64,000 nucleotides of DNA, taken from the NCBI GenBank assembly GCA_963931865.1, contig OZ007511.1, positions 3,509,308 to 3,573,307 of the forward strand, given 5' to 3'. Source of the stretch: Axinella damicornis (taxonomy: Eukaryota; Porifera; Demospongiae; Axinellida; Axinellidae). Positions 1 to 28,031 of the stretch are shown piece after piece. A program made the position numbers and the translations under genes. How positions within the stretch are numbered: the stretch's first letter is position 1; each line of letters begins with the position of its first letter. Under the pieces are notes generated by a model that had not been told where the DNA came from, made no database searches, and saw only the letters and a list, made by a program, of their open reading frames with translations.

Positions 1-1122
1 TAGACTTCATGGCTCGGTCCACGAGTGGTCTCTGTCTGTGCTGTCGCCGTCGTCCATCGAACAGGTAGAGCGATGCAATTCAGTGTTGTGTAATGTTTTG
101 GAATTAACACATGACGTAAGAATATGCAAAATAAGAGCAGGAAGTGATTTACAACATGACGTACGATACAAACAAATATATGTATATGTGGGAAATTTAC
201 AGCAAACTCGTCTATGTGGGGCTCGCTCACGCTTGCCCCAATAATAGCCTCATTCCGAGGCCTTCCGGTCTGGGAGGGTTTCGTATGTGGCTCCGTACGT
301 TCAGTAGTCTTGTGGGCCAGGCTCTTTTTCCAGACGCGTGCCCCCTACTTGTAGCTTGGAAAAGAGGCTGGCCCTTAAGACTACAATATAAGCTCTAGTA
401 TGTGCCCTCCTGAATGCTAAGTCATCTCAGTCTTGGTTCTCCAACTCAGGTGCTGCAAGCAATGAGCATTCTGTATGTGGCACAGTATCGTGCAATACTC
501 TCCCAAGCCTGGGTCTCTGGTAAACCTGACTGGACCGGACTGATCTAAACAGCTGTATATAGACATTGAATGCTACCAAAGCTATGAAGGGTTGCCTCCA
601 GCTCTGTCTTAAGTTGCTTGTTGAGGCATCGTCTCCTTGAAAGTCACCGGCATATATCGAATGAGGGTGGCTATGGCCAAATCCTTGTGGGTTCTATATA
701 CTGTGTTTGAGCATCCATGACTTGTATCAACAGCTTTTTTGTATGTGGGCCACATGCATTTGCTGGGAAAGCACCTTCGTCAAGCTTAACTGAGCTCTAG
801 TTAGCCTGCTTGAAGGATTAGAATAGTGGTTATTATCAGCAGAAACCAAACTCCAGCCTTCCTTGAAGCTTGAAGTGTAGAAAACAAAAGGAATACTCCT
901 AATGTCATCCATGGCTATAGTTCGAGGTCACTGTAAACTTATTAAATATGCATGTGACCTTTTACCCGAAATCGAAGGGATGATACCTCAACAGGCTAGG
1001 AAGCAACTTGAGAGATAAGTAGGTTTGGTGACATTTGCTGTCTGTATATACATGTAGCTGTTTGGGTCTGTCCAGTCCACAGTCCAGTACATAGTCCAGT
1101 CCAGAGGCCAGGTTTTTCAGAG

Positions 1123-1157
<35 letters not shown>

Positions 1158-1277
1158 GCCCTCCTGATTTTCCCCAAACTGTGATGCAATATCTAGGAGC
1201 GACTGGGTATGAGGCTAACATGAGCCCATTAGTATAGGGTTATTGATAATCTGTATAATATTGATTCTTGATTGTAG
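1..1277. other. Upstream flank: dispersed-repeat fragments, poly-C tract, no supported exon
   Basis: Positions about 90-240 match sequence near 16,888-16,960 and 18,410-18,460, so they are a truncated dispersed repeat. About 770-1,110 resembles the elements at 7.7 and 49.6 kb (AAATATGCAYGTGACCTTT block and GTCCAGTCC repeats). A run of about 30 C lies near 1,126-1,155. Segments around 411-520 and 1,165-1,277 are duplicated at 2,448-2,692. Missing N-terminal exons of the helicase gene may lie here or outside the window. Confidence 0.5.
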
Positions 1278-13645
<12,368 letters not shown>

Positions 13646-13887
13646 GATCTGATGTATTTTCATACTTGTGTGTCAGCATTTTTGTCCCTTTAATATTGTC
13701 TTGATTACAGTTTTGTATGAGCACTTTGTATTTTTATACAATCTTAATAGTTTTATGACATAGTCACTCCTCAGTGTGACTCCTGGCAATAGAACCACAA
13801 TTACAACTGCAACTTTGTTCTGTAACAGCAATGTATGGCTGTACACAAAGAACATAAAATACTTGTGATATACCATACTTGCCTTCC

Positions 13888-14320
13888 ACTAGTGGAGCAT
13901 GCTCCACTAGCCTGCGCCACTTGCCTGCTCCACTAGCTTGCTGCGCTAGTGTAGCATGCTCTACTAGCCTTCTCTACCAGTGGAGCATGCTCCACCAACC
14001 TGCTTCACAAGCCTGCTCCACTATAGTGGAGCATGCTCCACTTGCCCTCCACTAGCCTGCTCCACTAGTAGAGCATGCTCCACAGGCCTGCTCCAAAAGC
14101 CTCTTCCACTTGCCTGCTCCGCTAGCCTGCTGCGCTAGTGTAGCATGCTCCACTAGCCTGCTCCACTAGCCTTAATTCTCTACCAGTGGAGCATGCTCCA
14201 CAAGTGAAGCATGCTGATCCTCTACTAACCAGCCTGCTCCACTAGCCTGCTGCACTAGCTTGCTCCACAGGTGGTGCATACTCCACCAGCCTGCTCCACT
14301 AGCCCTCCATTAGCCTGAAT
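13888..14320. repeat. Palindromic GGAGCATGCTCC / CCACTAGCCTGCT array
   Basis: About 430 bp of irregular tandem units built from CCACTAGCCTGCTCCACTAG and its complement, with repeated perfect palindromes TGGAGCATGCTCCA. Spacing between units varies. It lies 240 bp downstream of the kinase stop codon. Confidence 0.7.
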
Positions 14321-14331
14321 TACCATCCCCA

Positions 14332-14536
14332 GGTGACTGGGGGTGGAAGAGGAAGGACACGGCCAGGTGGATGGGAAGTTCATTGGACCACATTGCCAGA
14401 AGCGACCCAGGCATGTCGTGAACTCTTAAAATGTGGATGCAAGAAGGGGTGTAGCAAAGGAAGATGTAAATGTATCAAAGCAGCACTTCGATGCACTGCC
14501 CTTTGCCACTGTGGTGGACTATGTTCTCAGAACTGA
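14332..14536 (+). CDS. Cys-rich terminal exon fragment, unidentified protein
   Basis: After an acceptor-like CCATCCCCAG, a frame of about 67 codons reads TTLPEATQACRELLKCGCKK, GCSKGRCKCIKAALRC and TALCHCGGLC before a stop. The spacing of about nine cysteines resembles the Cys-rich tails of uncharacterised, repeat-associated proteins of cnidarians and sponges. I cannot name the family. No upstream exon was found, so it may be a relic of a mobile gene or a last exon whose partners are lost among repeats. Confidence 0.35.
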
Positions 14537-15537
14537 ACTTGCTGTGAACTTATCAAAGAGCATAACTGTTACAGATTTTTGACTCCGCTAATGATGTTGT
14601 TCATCCCTCAATGTCAAATTCAGTATTAGGTAGTTGCTGCAAATAGCACCACTGCATTCCCCCTCCTTGAAAATGTAGGATTAGCCATCAGAATAAAGTT
14701 CCTAGGTGGTTTAGAACCTGAGCTACTGATAAATCAGAGTCTGCCGATAAATAGTATCGGGTGGCGGCCATTTTGGAAAATGGCTGCCATTGTTGCCATA
14801 CGCGAAATCGGCGATGGCCCTATAGCCAAAAATCTTCCTTAGGGCTTCCTCTAACTGTGTGCCAAATTTCATGCTTGTATCATCAAAGGCACAATTCCCC
14901 ACAATTTATTCACATATCCGCTCCCGCCGGGGACTACGATCGATATCGTTCGTGATGTGACACCGTCAGACACGGTAACATCACTGCCACAGCGATTGGA
15001 TCCTTGCTATTCCCAGACTCTCTCATACACTGGCAACTGTACACCGATACGCGATAGCTGCATCCCGATCCGAGCTGTCTTGGTATACACGCGAACCGTC
15101 GCCTCTCTCATGATAGCTAGTAAATGCTGAACGTTTCGGTTGCCACAGTTCTCAGATCAGCTAGTTTCAACACGGACACGTCGGTCATGTGCCAAAGAAG
15201 ATATCGAGTGTGTGCTCCACGTTTGCGTGGCGGTACAATTCACTGTCGAGTGATAGATAGCCTCTGGGCGCTAGCTAGCTACTAGTAAATTTGCGAGCTT
15301 AATTTTCGCTGTCCGAGACCAATCGCGAAAACCGCGAAATTATGCGCCTCATGGCAAGACAATTGCAAGACAATTGAAGTCTCTGCCATTCCTTTATAGT
15401 CTCAGAACAACCCTAGGCTAGGCTAGCTACACTGGATTGAAATTTAAGTTGGTTGAGATTGTACCAAGTCCTATAGTGATAGCAACCTACCTTTGACTCT
15501 ACAAGTCATGCATGTCAGTATACAACCTATCACAGAG

Positions 15538-15655
15538 TCGGTTAGTCTAGCCGCTAGCCCCTCTCCGCCCGGCCGGTCAAGCGGGCGCGCGGCTTCGCCG
15601 CGCGCCCGCTTGACCGGCCGGGCGGAGAGGGGCGGAGAGGGGCTAGCGGCTAGAC
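15538..15655. mobile_element. GC-rich hairpin element
   Basis: A near-perfect palindrome with almost no loop. TCTAGCCGCTAGCCCCTCTC, then a GCCCGGCCGGTCAAGCGGGC core, is mirrored around GGCTTCGCCG. Shorter relatives occur at about 37,574-37,657, 51,757-51,830 and 52,090-52,175, each with CTAG and CCCTCTCC ends. Confidence 0.65.
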
Positions 15656-16135
15656 TGAGAGTCGGTAGACTCTGTATGTAGGGATACGACGTACACGCAA
15701 TATATGCTAATACAAAAGAATCTCTCCAAATCTCAGAAACGGTACACTTATAAGCCTTTATAACCACATACCGTTCATCTTCGAGTGTTTTCATGACCAA
15801 CAAGACTCCTCGCGTCGCGAAAAACCGTCGCGAAAGTACCACACCAGGTACTCGCAAAACGTCGGGCAAATTGTTTCTTCTTCTTCTTCAGACGGGCTAG
15901 CTCTACGTCGCCTCAATCTCTCATGATGGTTTTCGCACGAAACAGCAGCATTTCACACCGAGTAGTGCACCTGGCCATCGCTTTTCGCAACCTCCAAGTT
16001 TTCACCAGGCGGCTGCAGCTGCCCACTCAATAACTATGGCTTCTTTAGTCACGCCATTTTCTCGTTTGTACGCATGCGCGATCACTTAGCAACGAACGTA
16101 ATTATTACTCAAGATCGCTGAATTAGAAGTGTCTT
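15656..16135. repeat. Dispersed repeat, copy A (copy B at 44,810-45,290)
   Basis: Starts AGTCGGTAGACTCTGTATGT and matches copy B closely over roughly 470 bp. Both copies keep an open minus-strand frame with VMKTLEDERYVVIKAYKCT and a plus-strand ATGGTTTTCGCACGAAACAG segment. A piece of the same sequence also lies inside the element at 50,628-51,293, so this is probably part of a larger mobile unit. Confidence 0.6.
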
Positions 16136-17017
16136 GCGCCGTTGCGTTAGTACCTACTGTGTTCTGTGAGAGGGCTGAAGGCCTATCTAAAGACTACAAA
16201 TCTTGCTACTTCTGGTATAGCTAACTAGACGAATGCAGAACATTGTGGGGCGAGCCTGAGCTAGTACAGTTGTCGAATGTGTATGGAGCAGTTGCATGCG
16301 CATGTGTTCCTACATGGAGCAGATGCATGTGCATGACTGTCAGCGCATGTCATCAGAATGTGCCAGAGAGCATAGCACAACTTAAGGACACAGATCACAC
16401 CAGAAGTTATGACACTAAAAATACACCCGTGCACTTCACAGCAACTGCGAATCAGGTTAGCAGAAGCAGCTACGTAGGTCCAGGAGAGCTCTCTTTGTTG
16501 TCACCACCGGAGGGCGACTTTCTCGTTCTCTGCTGATGCCAGATCTGTCATGACTGGTCAGTCAGTGGGTTACGTGTTACCGAGCGCAGGCCAGTCAAGT
16601 TCCCATCCTCTGGCAATAGCTGAAGCAGCAGTCTAACACACCGTGATGGTTTATAGCTATGCATGCAGTATTAAAGCCTGCATGCAATTCTAGCTAGCTA
16701 GCTAGCTATGTAGCTATGCTACACACCGTGTATGATGTGCTCTGCATGCAGGACATGAGCGAGATCGCTTGAAGCACTCTCCCCGTCTTCATGAAATGCT
16801 TTAGCCCCTCACCGCGCGCTATAGTCTCCATCCTTGTTGAGGTAGACCGTTCAGTTCGTGTCTCAGTCGTTGAATGGTGAGTTCGCTTGTGGTTTGAATT
16901 AACGCATGACACAATGACACGCAAAATACGAGCAGGAAGTGATTTACGGCACGACGTACGATAGATAGATATAAAGAAATAATTACACTCCTGGTATAGG
17001 AAATAAAGTGCCGCGTA

Positions 17018-17540
17018 ATATTTACACTCCTGGTATAGGAAATAAAGTGCCGCGTAATGTAATCTAATCTAATCGAATCTAAATAAATAAATAATTAACG
17101 TTTGACTACTTCGGAATGGCCTACAAAGATTCTGACTACACCGTCGTGATCGCTATGATGCGGTGACACAAAATCAAAATAATTGTGCTGAAACTCACCT
17201 TGGTGGCGGAGATACAAGCGCTTTTGTCTCGCCGTGGCCGCCATTGCTCGCGCCCTCTCACCGACTTCCGGTGGCAGTACCGTTCTTAGGAAAGGCACAC
17301 GAAGATTCTAACCACACAGCCGTGATCGCTGTCGTTCACTGACGCTTACATGCCAAAACTCACCGTGCTGGCTAAGTTGTGAGTGCTGTCTTGTCTTCCT
17401 TTTGGTCGCCATTGCTCGCGATTGACTGAGCCACGTGGCATGTGCGTTAATTGGAACGAATTGCAATAATTAGCTTCGCTACGGCGAGGCAACCGCGGCG
17501 TTGCAACGGCTACCAGGAGTGCGGTTGCCCCTCGAATATA
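17018..17540. mobile_element. MITE family with ACACTCCTGGTA ends, copy 1
   Basis: Begins TACACTCCTGGTATAGGAAA and ends GGCTACCAGGAGTGCGGTTG. The interior has two related modules with CTCACCTTGGTGG and CTCACCGTGCTGG. Further copies lie at about 17,570-18,400, 45,985-46,482 (opposite orientation) and 55,505-56,140. Confidence 0.65.
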
Positions 17541-17569
17541 ATATAATCCAATATAATATAATATAATTA

Positions 17570-18400
17570 ATTCGTTCCAGTGATAGGAATGGCGCACAAA
17601 GATTCTGACTACACCGTCGTGACCGCTATCATGCACTGTCCTCACCGTACAATTTTGGAGCTGAAACTCACCTTGGTGGTGGAGATATGAGCGCTTTTGT
17701 CTCGCCGTGGACGCCATTGCTCGAGCGCTCTCTCCGACTTCCGGTGGCAGTACCGTTCTTAGGAAAGGCACGCGAAGTTTCTGCCGTTCACTGACGCTTA
17801 CATGCCAAAACTCACCGTGCTGGCGAAGTTGTGAGCGCTGTATAACAAGTTTCTTGTCTTCTCGATCTCCTTGGGCCGCCATTGCTGACTCAGCTCAATC
17901 GATCGACGCGAGCGCTCATGGTCCTCACGTGGCATGTGCGTTAATTGGAACGAATTGCAATACTTATCTTGCGCTACGCGATACGGCAGGTTGCAGCGCG
18001 ACTACTTTATGAATGGTACTTGAGAGCACTCTAAATCATTTCTGATCTTCCCTGTATATAGCTAAGGTAGGGCGGGGTAATTCGGGCCACGGTATAGTAC
18101 GGGGTAATTCGGGCCACTTCAACGTTGCAACAGGAAAGAAGCATCCTTTTTATTCTTGCTTCTAGTGAGTTGTAGGCAGGTTGAGTCCCTGGATATACAT
18201 GGCCAGAAGTTTGCCTAAAGTCTGTCCGTTTTTAGTTACCGTTGACCTGAAGTTGAAGTGGCCCGAATTACCCCGTGGCCCGAATTACCCCGCCCTACCT
18301 TATCATGGTACACATGTGATGTATGATAATTGGAACGAACTGTCACACTTAGCTTGTGCTACCATTTAACCGCGGCTACCAGGAGTGCGGTCGCCCCTCG
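17570..18400. mobile_element. ACACTCCTGGTA-family MITE, copy 2, interrupted by another MITE
   Basis: The body matches copy 1 from GATTCTGACTACACCGTCGT onward and ends CTACCAGGAGTGCGGTCGCC. The left tip is degraded to ATAAT repeats. A separate 240-bp inverted-repeat element (18,063-18,303) is inserted near its right end. Confidence 0.6.
18063..18303. mobile_element. 240-bp MITE with AAGGTAGGGCGGGGTAATTC ends
   Basis: Inverted ends of about 30-40 bp repeat the unit GGGGTAATTCGGGCCAC twice on the left, with the complement twice on the right. No coding potential. Confidence 0.7.
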
Positions 18401-18534
18401 ATAAATATATGGAAAATTCACAGCAAACTCGTCTATGTGGGGCTCGCTCAGGCTCGCCCCAATAATATTATGGTCTTCAGAGTTCAGACAGGGATTACTG
18501 CCTTAGTATCCATGCAGAAAGGGTTGACTTGGGT

Positions 18535-18950
18535 CTGATTTTTCAGCCAATGTGAATACCGGAGTCAATATAATTTGTCCATATACCAAAGCAAGGGCTC
18601 CTACTATTGTGAGGACACCGACTTCTGCTCTGTGATGGTAAATTGCATGTGCTGCTGATAAAAAAAGGACATAAACAAGTAATAAAAAACATTTGAAAAT
18701 GTAACAGGATGTAGGGATACCAGAACGGCAAAAAGTAAGGAAACAAGGAAGGGATGATCGCACAAAACAGTGAAGTATACAATCCCCCTACATATCTTTT
18801 TCATTATACACGTATATGGGAAAAGATCTCTGTAGGGACTGTTTTGTGTGATCATCCCTTCCTTGTTTCCTTACTTTTTGCCGTTCTGGTATCCCTACAT
18901 CCTGTTACATTTTCAAATGTTTTTTATTACTTGTGATATATAGTAACAAA
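18535..18950. mobile_element. Hairpin repeat family, copy 1 (copy 2 at 45,530-45,980)
   Basis: Two arms of about 100 bp in inverse orientation (about 18,680-18,780 and 18,838-18,940) carry TTGCCGTTCTGGTATCCCTA. They surround a short loop with CTACATATCTTTTTCATT. Overlapping open frames in both directions come from the arms, not from genes. Confidence 0.6.
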
Positions 18951-19077
18951 GGCTGAAGACTGCATGCAACGTCTACCCAGTTTTGAATAACACTGTGTTG
19001 AACAAAAACAACAGCTAGCTATTGCACAATCATACAGCAGTAATTTTACCATAAACCCAACTGGTGCATAGCCATCT

Positions 19078-19560
19078 ATTATGTAGGAAGTTTAGGAAGA
19101 AGATGTAAATAATTTTCCACCTGATAACTAAACCTACACAACTGGAAGAAACCAAAGACCCCTAAAAGTAGCCTTTCATCCCAACCTGTATGACATACAT
19201 GTAGTTCACATGCAGAGGTTTGCTATAACTTTGGCGAAAAATGGTGTGTCTTGAGAATGTTCATGCTACAGGTACACTGGCCAATTGACATCCCACTGCA
19301 TGGATGGTTGCCTTGTTCCCCAGCGCTGCCTGCAGGGAACGAGGCTACATGGACGGTGACAAATGCACCAGGTAGCTACCATATCACATTTCACAGATGG
19401 ATAGTTAACTCAATGAATGATGCTACTAAGCTCATCAATTATGTGGGAAGTTTAGGAAGGGGAGGTACATATCAGTGGACCTGACAACCAAACCTTACCA
19501 ACTACCAGGAACCAAAGACCACTTGAAAGTACCCTCTGCTCTACCTGATAAGCATCTCCC
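19078..19560 (+). repeat. Diverged direct duplication upstream of the death-domain gene
   Basis: About 125 bp at 19,078-19,200 recurs at 19,437-19,560 (shared TAGGAAGTTTAGGAAG-like and ACCAAAGACC blocks). A short foldback (CCTTGTTCCCCAG to GGGAACGAGGC) lies between the copies at about 19,311-19,346. Confidence 0.5.
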
Positions 19561-19667
19561 AAGCTGCAATAATTGTCTCAATACACAAACATGAATACTG
19601 TCAACTTAGCTACCACTTACTTCACAAAGTTAAGCCAGTAAGCATCAACTATAGCAGCTAAAGAATA

Positions 19668-24575
<4,908 letters not shown>

Positions 24576-25009
24576 ACAGACTATTCATAGTATGATTTTT
24601 TAATTGGAGTGAGCAGTTGTAATCTTGTAGCCCAGAAGGTCAATTACTCAAACCAGCCATTGATATAATTATTTTTTCTTCAATAGTAGATAGTCTTCCC
24701 CACAGGATGGTAATACCATTCTGCCTACGACATACAGAGGAATGTACATGTTAACACTGTGGGGCGAGCCTGAGCAAATACACATGCAGAACAGTTCCTT
24801 CCATATCCTGTCCATCAATGGCCTCGTTCCTAAAAGGACAGCAACAGAGGGGTGGGGCTTGGAGCATGAGGGGTGGGTACAGGGTCTATCGGAGGCACTA
24901 GGCCACCAGCACAAACGAAAAACGACAGAGACAAAACACCCTCATCGAATAAAACGGGGTGGGGCTGTAATGGTAGAACTGTACCCGCCCTCATGCTGCA
25001 AGCCCCACA
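24576..25009. other. Intergenic DNA, no gene seen
   Basis: Downstream flank of the death-domain gene. It contains a GGGGCGAGCCTGAGC fragment also found near 16,240 and 18,440. No splice-consistent coding segment or RNA gene was recognised. Confidence 0.5.
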
Positions 25010-25380
25010 CCCATGCTCCCACCCCAGCTCCACTTCCCATGCTCCCACCCCCACCATCCTACCCCAGCCCCTCCCCCCATGCTCCCACCCAAGCCCCTCC
25101 CCCATGTTCCCACCCCACCCCCACCCTCCTACCCCAGCCCCTCCCCCCATGCTCCCACCCAAGCCCCTCCCCCATGCTCCCACCCCAGCCCCTCCCCCCA
25201 GGCCGCCCTGGCCCTCCCCCCAGGCTGCCCCTCCCCCCAGGCTGCCCCTCCCCCCTGGCTGCCCCTCCCCCCAGGCTGCCCCTCCCCCCAGGCTGCCCCT
25301 CCCCCCAAGCTGCCCCTCCCCCCAGGCTGCCCCTCCCCCCAGGCTGCCCCTCCCCCCAGGCTGCCCCACCCCCCCTAGGC
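25010..25380. repeat. C-rich minisatellite
   Basis: Two adjacent arrays: irregular units with ATGCTCCCACCCCAGCCCCT to about 25,200, then about ten copies of the 17-bp unit AGGCTGCCCCTCCCCCC. Long proline- or glycine-rich frames on both strands are artefacts of the repeat. Confidence 0.8.
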
Positions 25381-25384
25381 AGTG

Positions 25385-26600
25385 AAAGGTAGAGCAAGGG
25401 TAAGGTTATGGTGAGGGCTCACCTCAACTTAACCTCACCCGAGCAGTACCTAACCCGAATGACTTCGGAACTGCGGGGGGCTCTTTATATACCCGCAGAA
25501 GCCGGCCGGCAACGCGCGCGCCGGTAGGACCTAATACTCGTATTTGATTGGTTGGTTCACATTTTGGCGCGAAAATTATGTCAGCTGTTCACGGGTAGCT
25601 ACTAGCTAGACGGTAGCCAATGGCGAGTGTGTTGTTTCTGTCTCTGTCGATCTCTTCGGTCAATGGCGTTGGCCTCCTCAGGTAGGCCCTCTGCCAATGG
25701 CGTTCCCTCTGTTGCTGAGGTAATAGTTGACTCCGAATGCTGTTCCGACCGACCGTAGGCGAGGCCGCTTGGGAACAAGTTTGAAGGCTAGGAACGTGAA
25801 CGAGGTTTTGTTGCCAAGTGTGCCAGTGGACTTGAGCTCCATTTCTCCATCTCGTTGAAGGTGAGTAGGAGGGGAGACTGGGGGGTGGAGAAGAAGACAA
25901 GCAACGCTGGGAGGAGGGGCTCTCCTGTACGTTTTGGGAGTTAATAGCTAATAGCATGGATTATAGACTACGTATCTATAATATCCATGATAACAGTTAT
26001 TACTGTACAAAGATGGCTAGTTTGAATCTAGACAGCCATTTGCGTGCAAGCGACCTGTCTACAGTTCACCTAGGATACAGAGAGTATAAGTTGTGATGGC
26101 CCAGAAAAATAGGAACCTCAAGAATGAAATTATGTCTTGTGAGGCAAACTGTATATAAGCTAGGGTAAGGTTAGGGTGAGGGCTCACCTCAACTTAACCT
26201 CACCCGCGCTAAAAGCAAGCCCGAATGGCTTCCACCGAATTGGGTGCTCTTTATATACCCAGAGGAGCCGGCCGGAAAGGCGCGCGCCGGTAAAGCTCTT
26301 AGGCCTAATTTGATTGGCTGTTCAAATTTTGGCGCGGAAACATCCTGTGCACATGTAAACTATGGCGGAGGATGAGCGTGTTTTTGTCTGTGTCGTTTTT
26401 CTTTGGTCTCTGGGCTCCTCCGGTAGACTCTCTGCCATTGGCGCTCCCTCTGTTGCTGTCCTTGTAGTTGGGTTCCGTAGGCAAGTAGGGTGGTGTATAC
26501 CTTGACCCGGGCCATGACGCTTGGAATAGGTTTCACGTCTGGGAACGAGGCCGTTCGCCTGGAGAGTCCATTTCTGTAGTCCATCTGGTCGAAGGCAAGT
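25385..26600. repeat. Tandem duplication of a 0.6-kb segment
   Basis: Copies start near 25,396 and 26,162 with AAGGTTAGGGTGAGGGCTCA-like sequence. They share CTCTTTATATACCC, AGCCGGCCGG, GCGCGCGCCGGTA and TTTGATTGG blocks. On the minus strand each has a TATATAAAGAG box followed by sequence with a partly conserved frame (QQQRERHWQR / QQQRERQWQR). They may be duplicated promoter-like sequence or an old element; function unknown. Confidence 0.5.
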
Positions 26601-26967
26601 GAAAGGAGAGAATGGGGAGGAGATGGAGGGAGATAACCATGCTAGCTAGTTATGAATGATCTAGTCAGAGTGCGCGCACGTATAAGTTAGCTAGCTACAG
26701 TTTACCAGACAAGTTATCCAAACAACATTACTTCATTCTTGAGGTCCTCTTCTTGGAGGTCTGTGGAGGCCCAGGGGCAGGTTATACTGCCATGATAACT
26801 GTTGTACAGTACATGCAGTTCTTCTGTTGGTGTGACATGGTACCCAAGTACGCCACCACTTTCTCATTGGTCTTTACTTGGAGGAAGAGATGATGGGATT
26901 TGGCTGAATAAGATGGCTCCTTGGATAAAGGAGCGAGAAGGGTGAGTAGTATGTGGGAAGAGAAAAG

Positions 26968-27054
26968 CCTCGTTCCCAGTCCCACGCCCAGCTATTCGTC
27001 ACTTACAGTACTGCAAGCGACGAAAAGCTGGGTGTGGGACTGGGAACGAGGCTA
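26968..27054. mobile_element. CTAGCCTCGTTCCCAG-family foldback
   Basis: An 87-bp hairpin with GCCTCGTTCCCAGTCCCAC arms around a short loop containing TACAGTACTGCAAG. Confidence 0.7.
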
Positions 27055-27123
27055 GGAGGAGAAAGAAGGGAGAGTAGTGGTGGAGGTAGTGAAGAGTGCA
27101 TGGATGAGGCGCCTACTGAATAG

Positions 27124-27506
27124 ACAGTCTCGGACCCAGACCCTTTGCACAGGGAGGAGGAAGGGTCTGGGCACGTGCCTACATTCGAGTTGTTCTCACG
27201 GAATGCAATTACGTGTGGTAATTAGCAATCTGCTGCGATACATGTGTACAATCACAGTCGACCTGCTCATTGCTCTCCTCGGCTTTTGTCAGACACTCAC
27301 AGATAATGCGGTACAGCACAGCGATAGGCCATGTCTAGTCGCTGGCTACACTGAAAGCCTGGAGAAAAATCACTTCCCTGACGTCATTCACAATCAACGC
27401 TTCTGATTCGTTAGGTCATTATTCTGACCTGGGGACAACTCAAATGTAAAATGGTGCCCAGACCCTTTCTCCTCCCTGCGTGAAGGGGCTGGTTCTGAGA
27501 CTAGTC
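27124..27506. mobile_element. 380-bp inverted-repeat element
   Basis: Ends AGTCTCGGACCCAGACCCTT and the partial complement AAGGGGCTGGTTCTGAGACT. Inner arms carry GGAGGAGGAAGGGTCTGG and its inverse. No coding capacity. Confidence 0.55.
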
Positions 27507-27877
27507 AATAGATAGCTCTTAAGACTGATCAGTGTGTAGTAACTTTGCCGTGACAGGACAGCATCCATTCTGCATTTTGGTACTTGTGTAGTGCATGCTT
27601 GAACACATTGCTTTGCTCCAGCCAAGCAACCCCAGTTTTGTTGTATAATTTACGGCCCTGAAACCATCATCGCCGAGGCAACTAATCTTTCCACGTAGGC
27701 CACGATGTCGATCAGCTATAGGTGACAATAATTAGGTATGCACGTGTAGTGGTACAAAGTGCATTATAGCAATGGACACTGCGGATGGGTTGGACAAGTT
27801 GTCTGAGCCAGTGCGATGCAGTCAGAAGATTTAAAATCTTACTAGTCTTCATAGGAGACATTGAGTGCATGTGTGTC

Positions 27878-27882
<5 letters not shown>

Positions 27883-27916
<34 letters not shown>
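27883..27916. repeat. (TG)n microsatellite
   Basis: An uninterrupted run of about 17 TG dinucleotides. Confidence 0.85.
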
Positions 27917-27918
<2 letters not shown>

Positions 27919-28031
27919 AGTTTAGTGTGCATGCATGTGTTTGTATGTACGTGTGATAGAGAGAGGGATTTGAACAACCATTCCCATTCCCTTAACATGT
28001 GTATCTCCACATTGGACAGATGGATGCAGCA

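Noticed and set aside
17346..17882. 178-codon minus frame
   Set aside because: Lies entirely inside two copies of the ACACTCCTGGTA MITE family; no conserved domain.
24742..25397. Proline-rich frame of 216 codons and glycine-rich frames on the other strand
   Set aside because: All lie over a 17-bp C-rich minisatellite, open in several frames at once.
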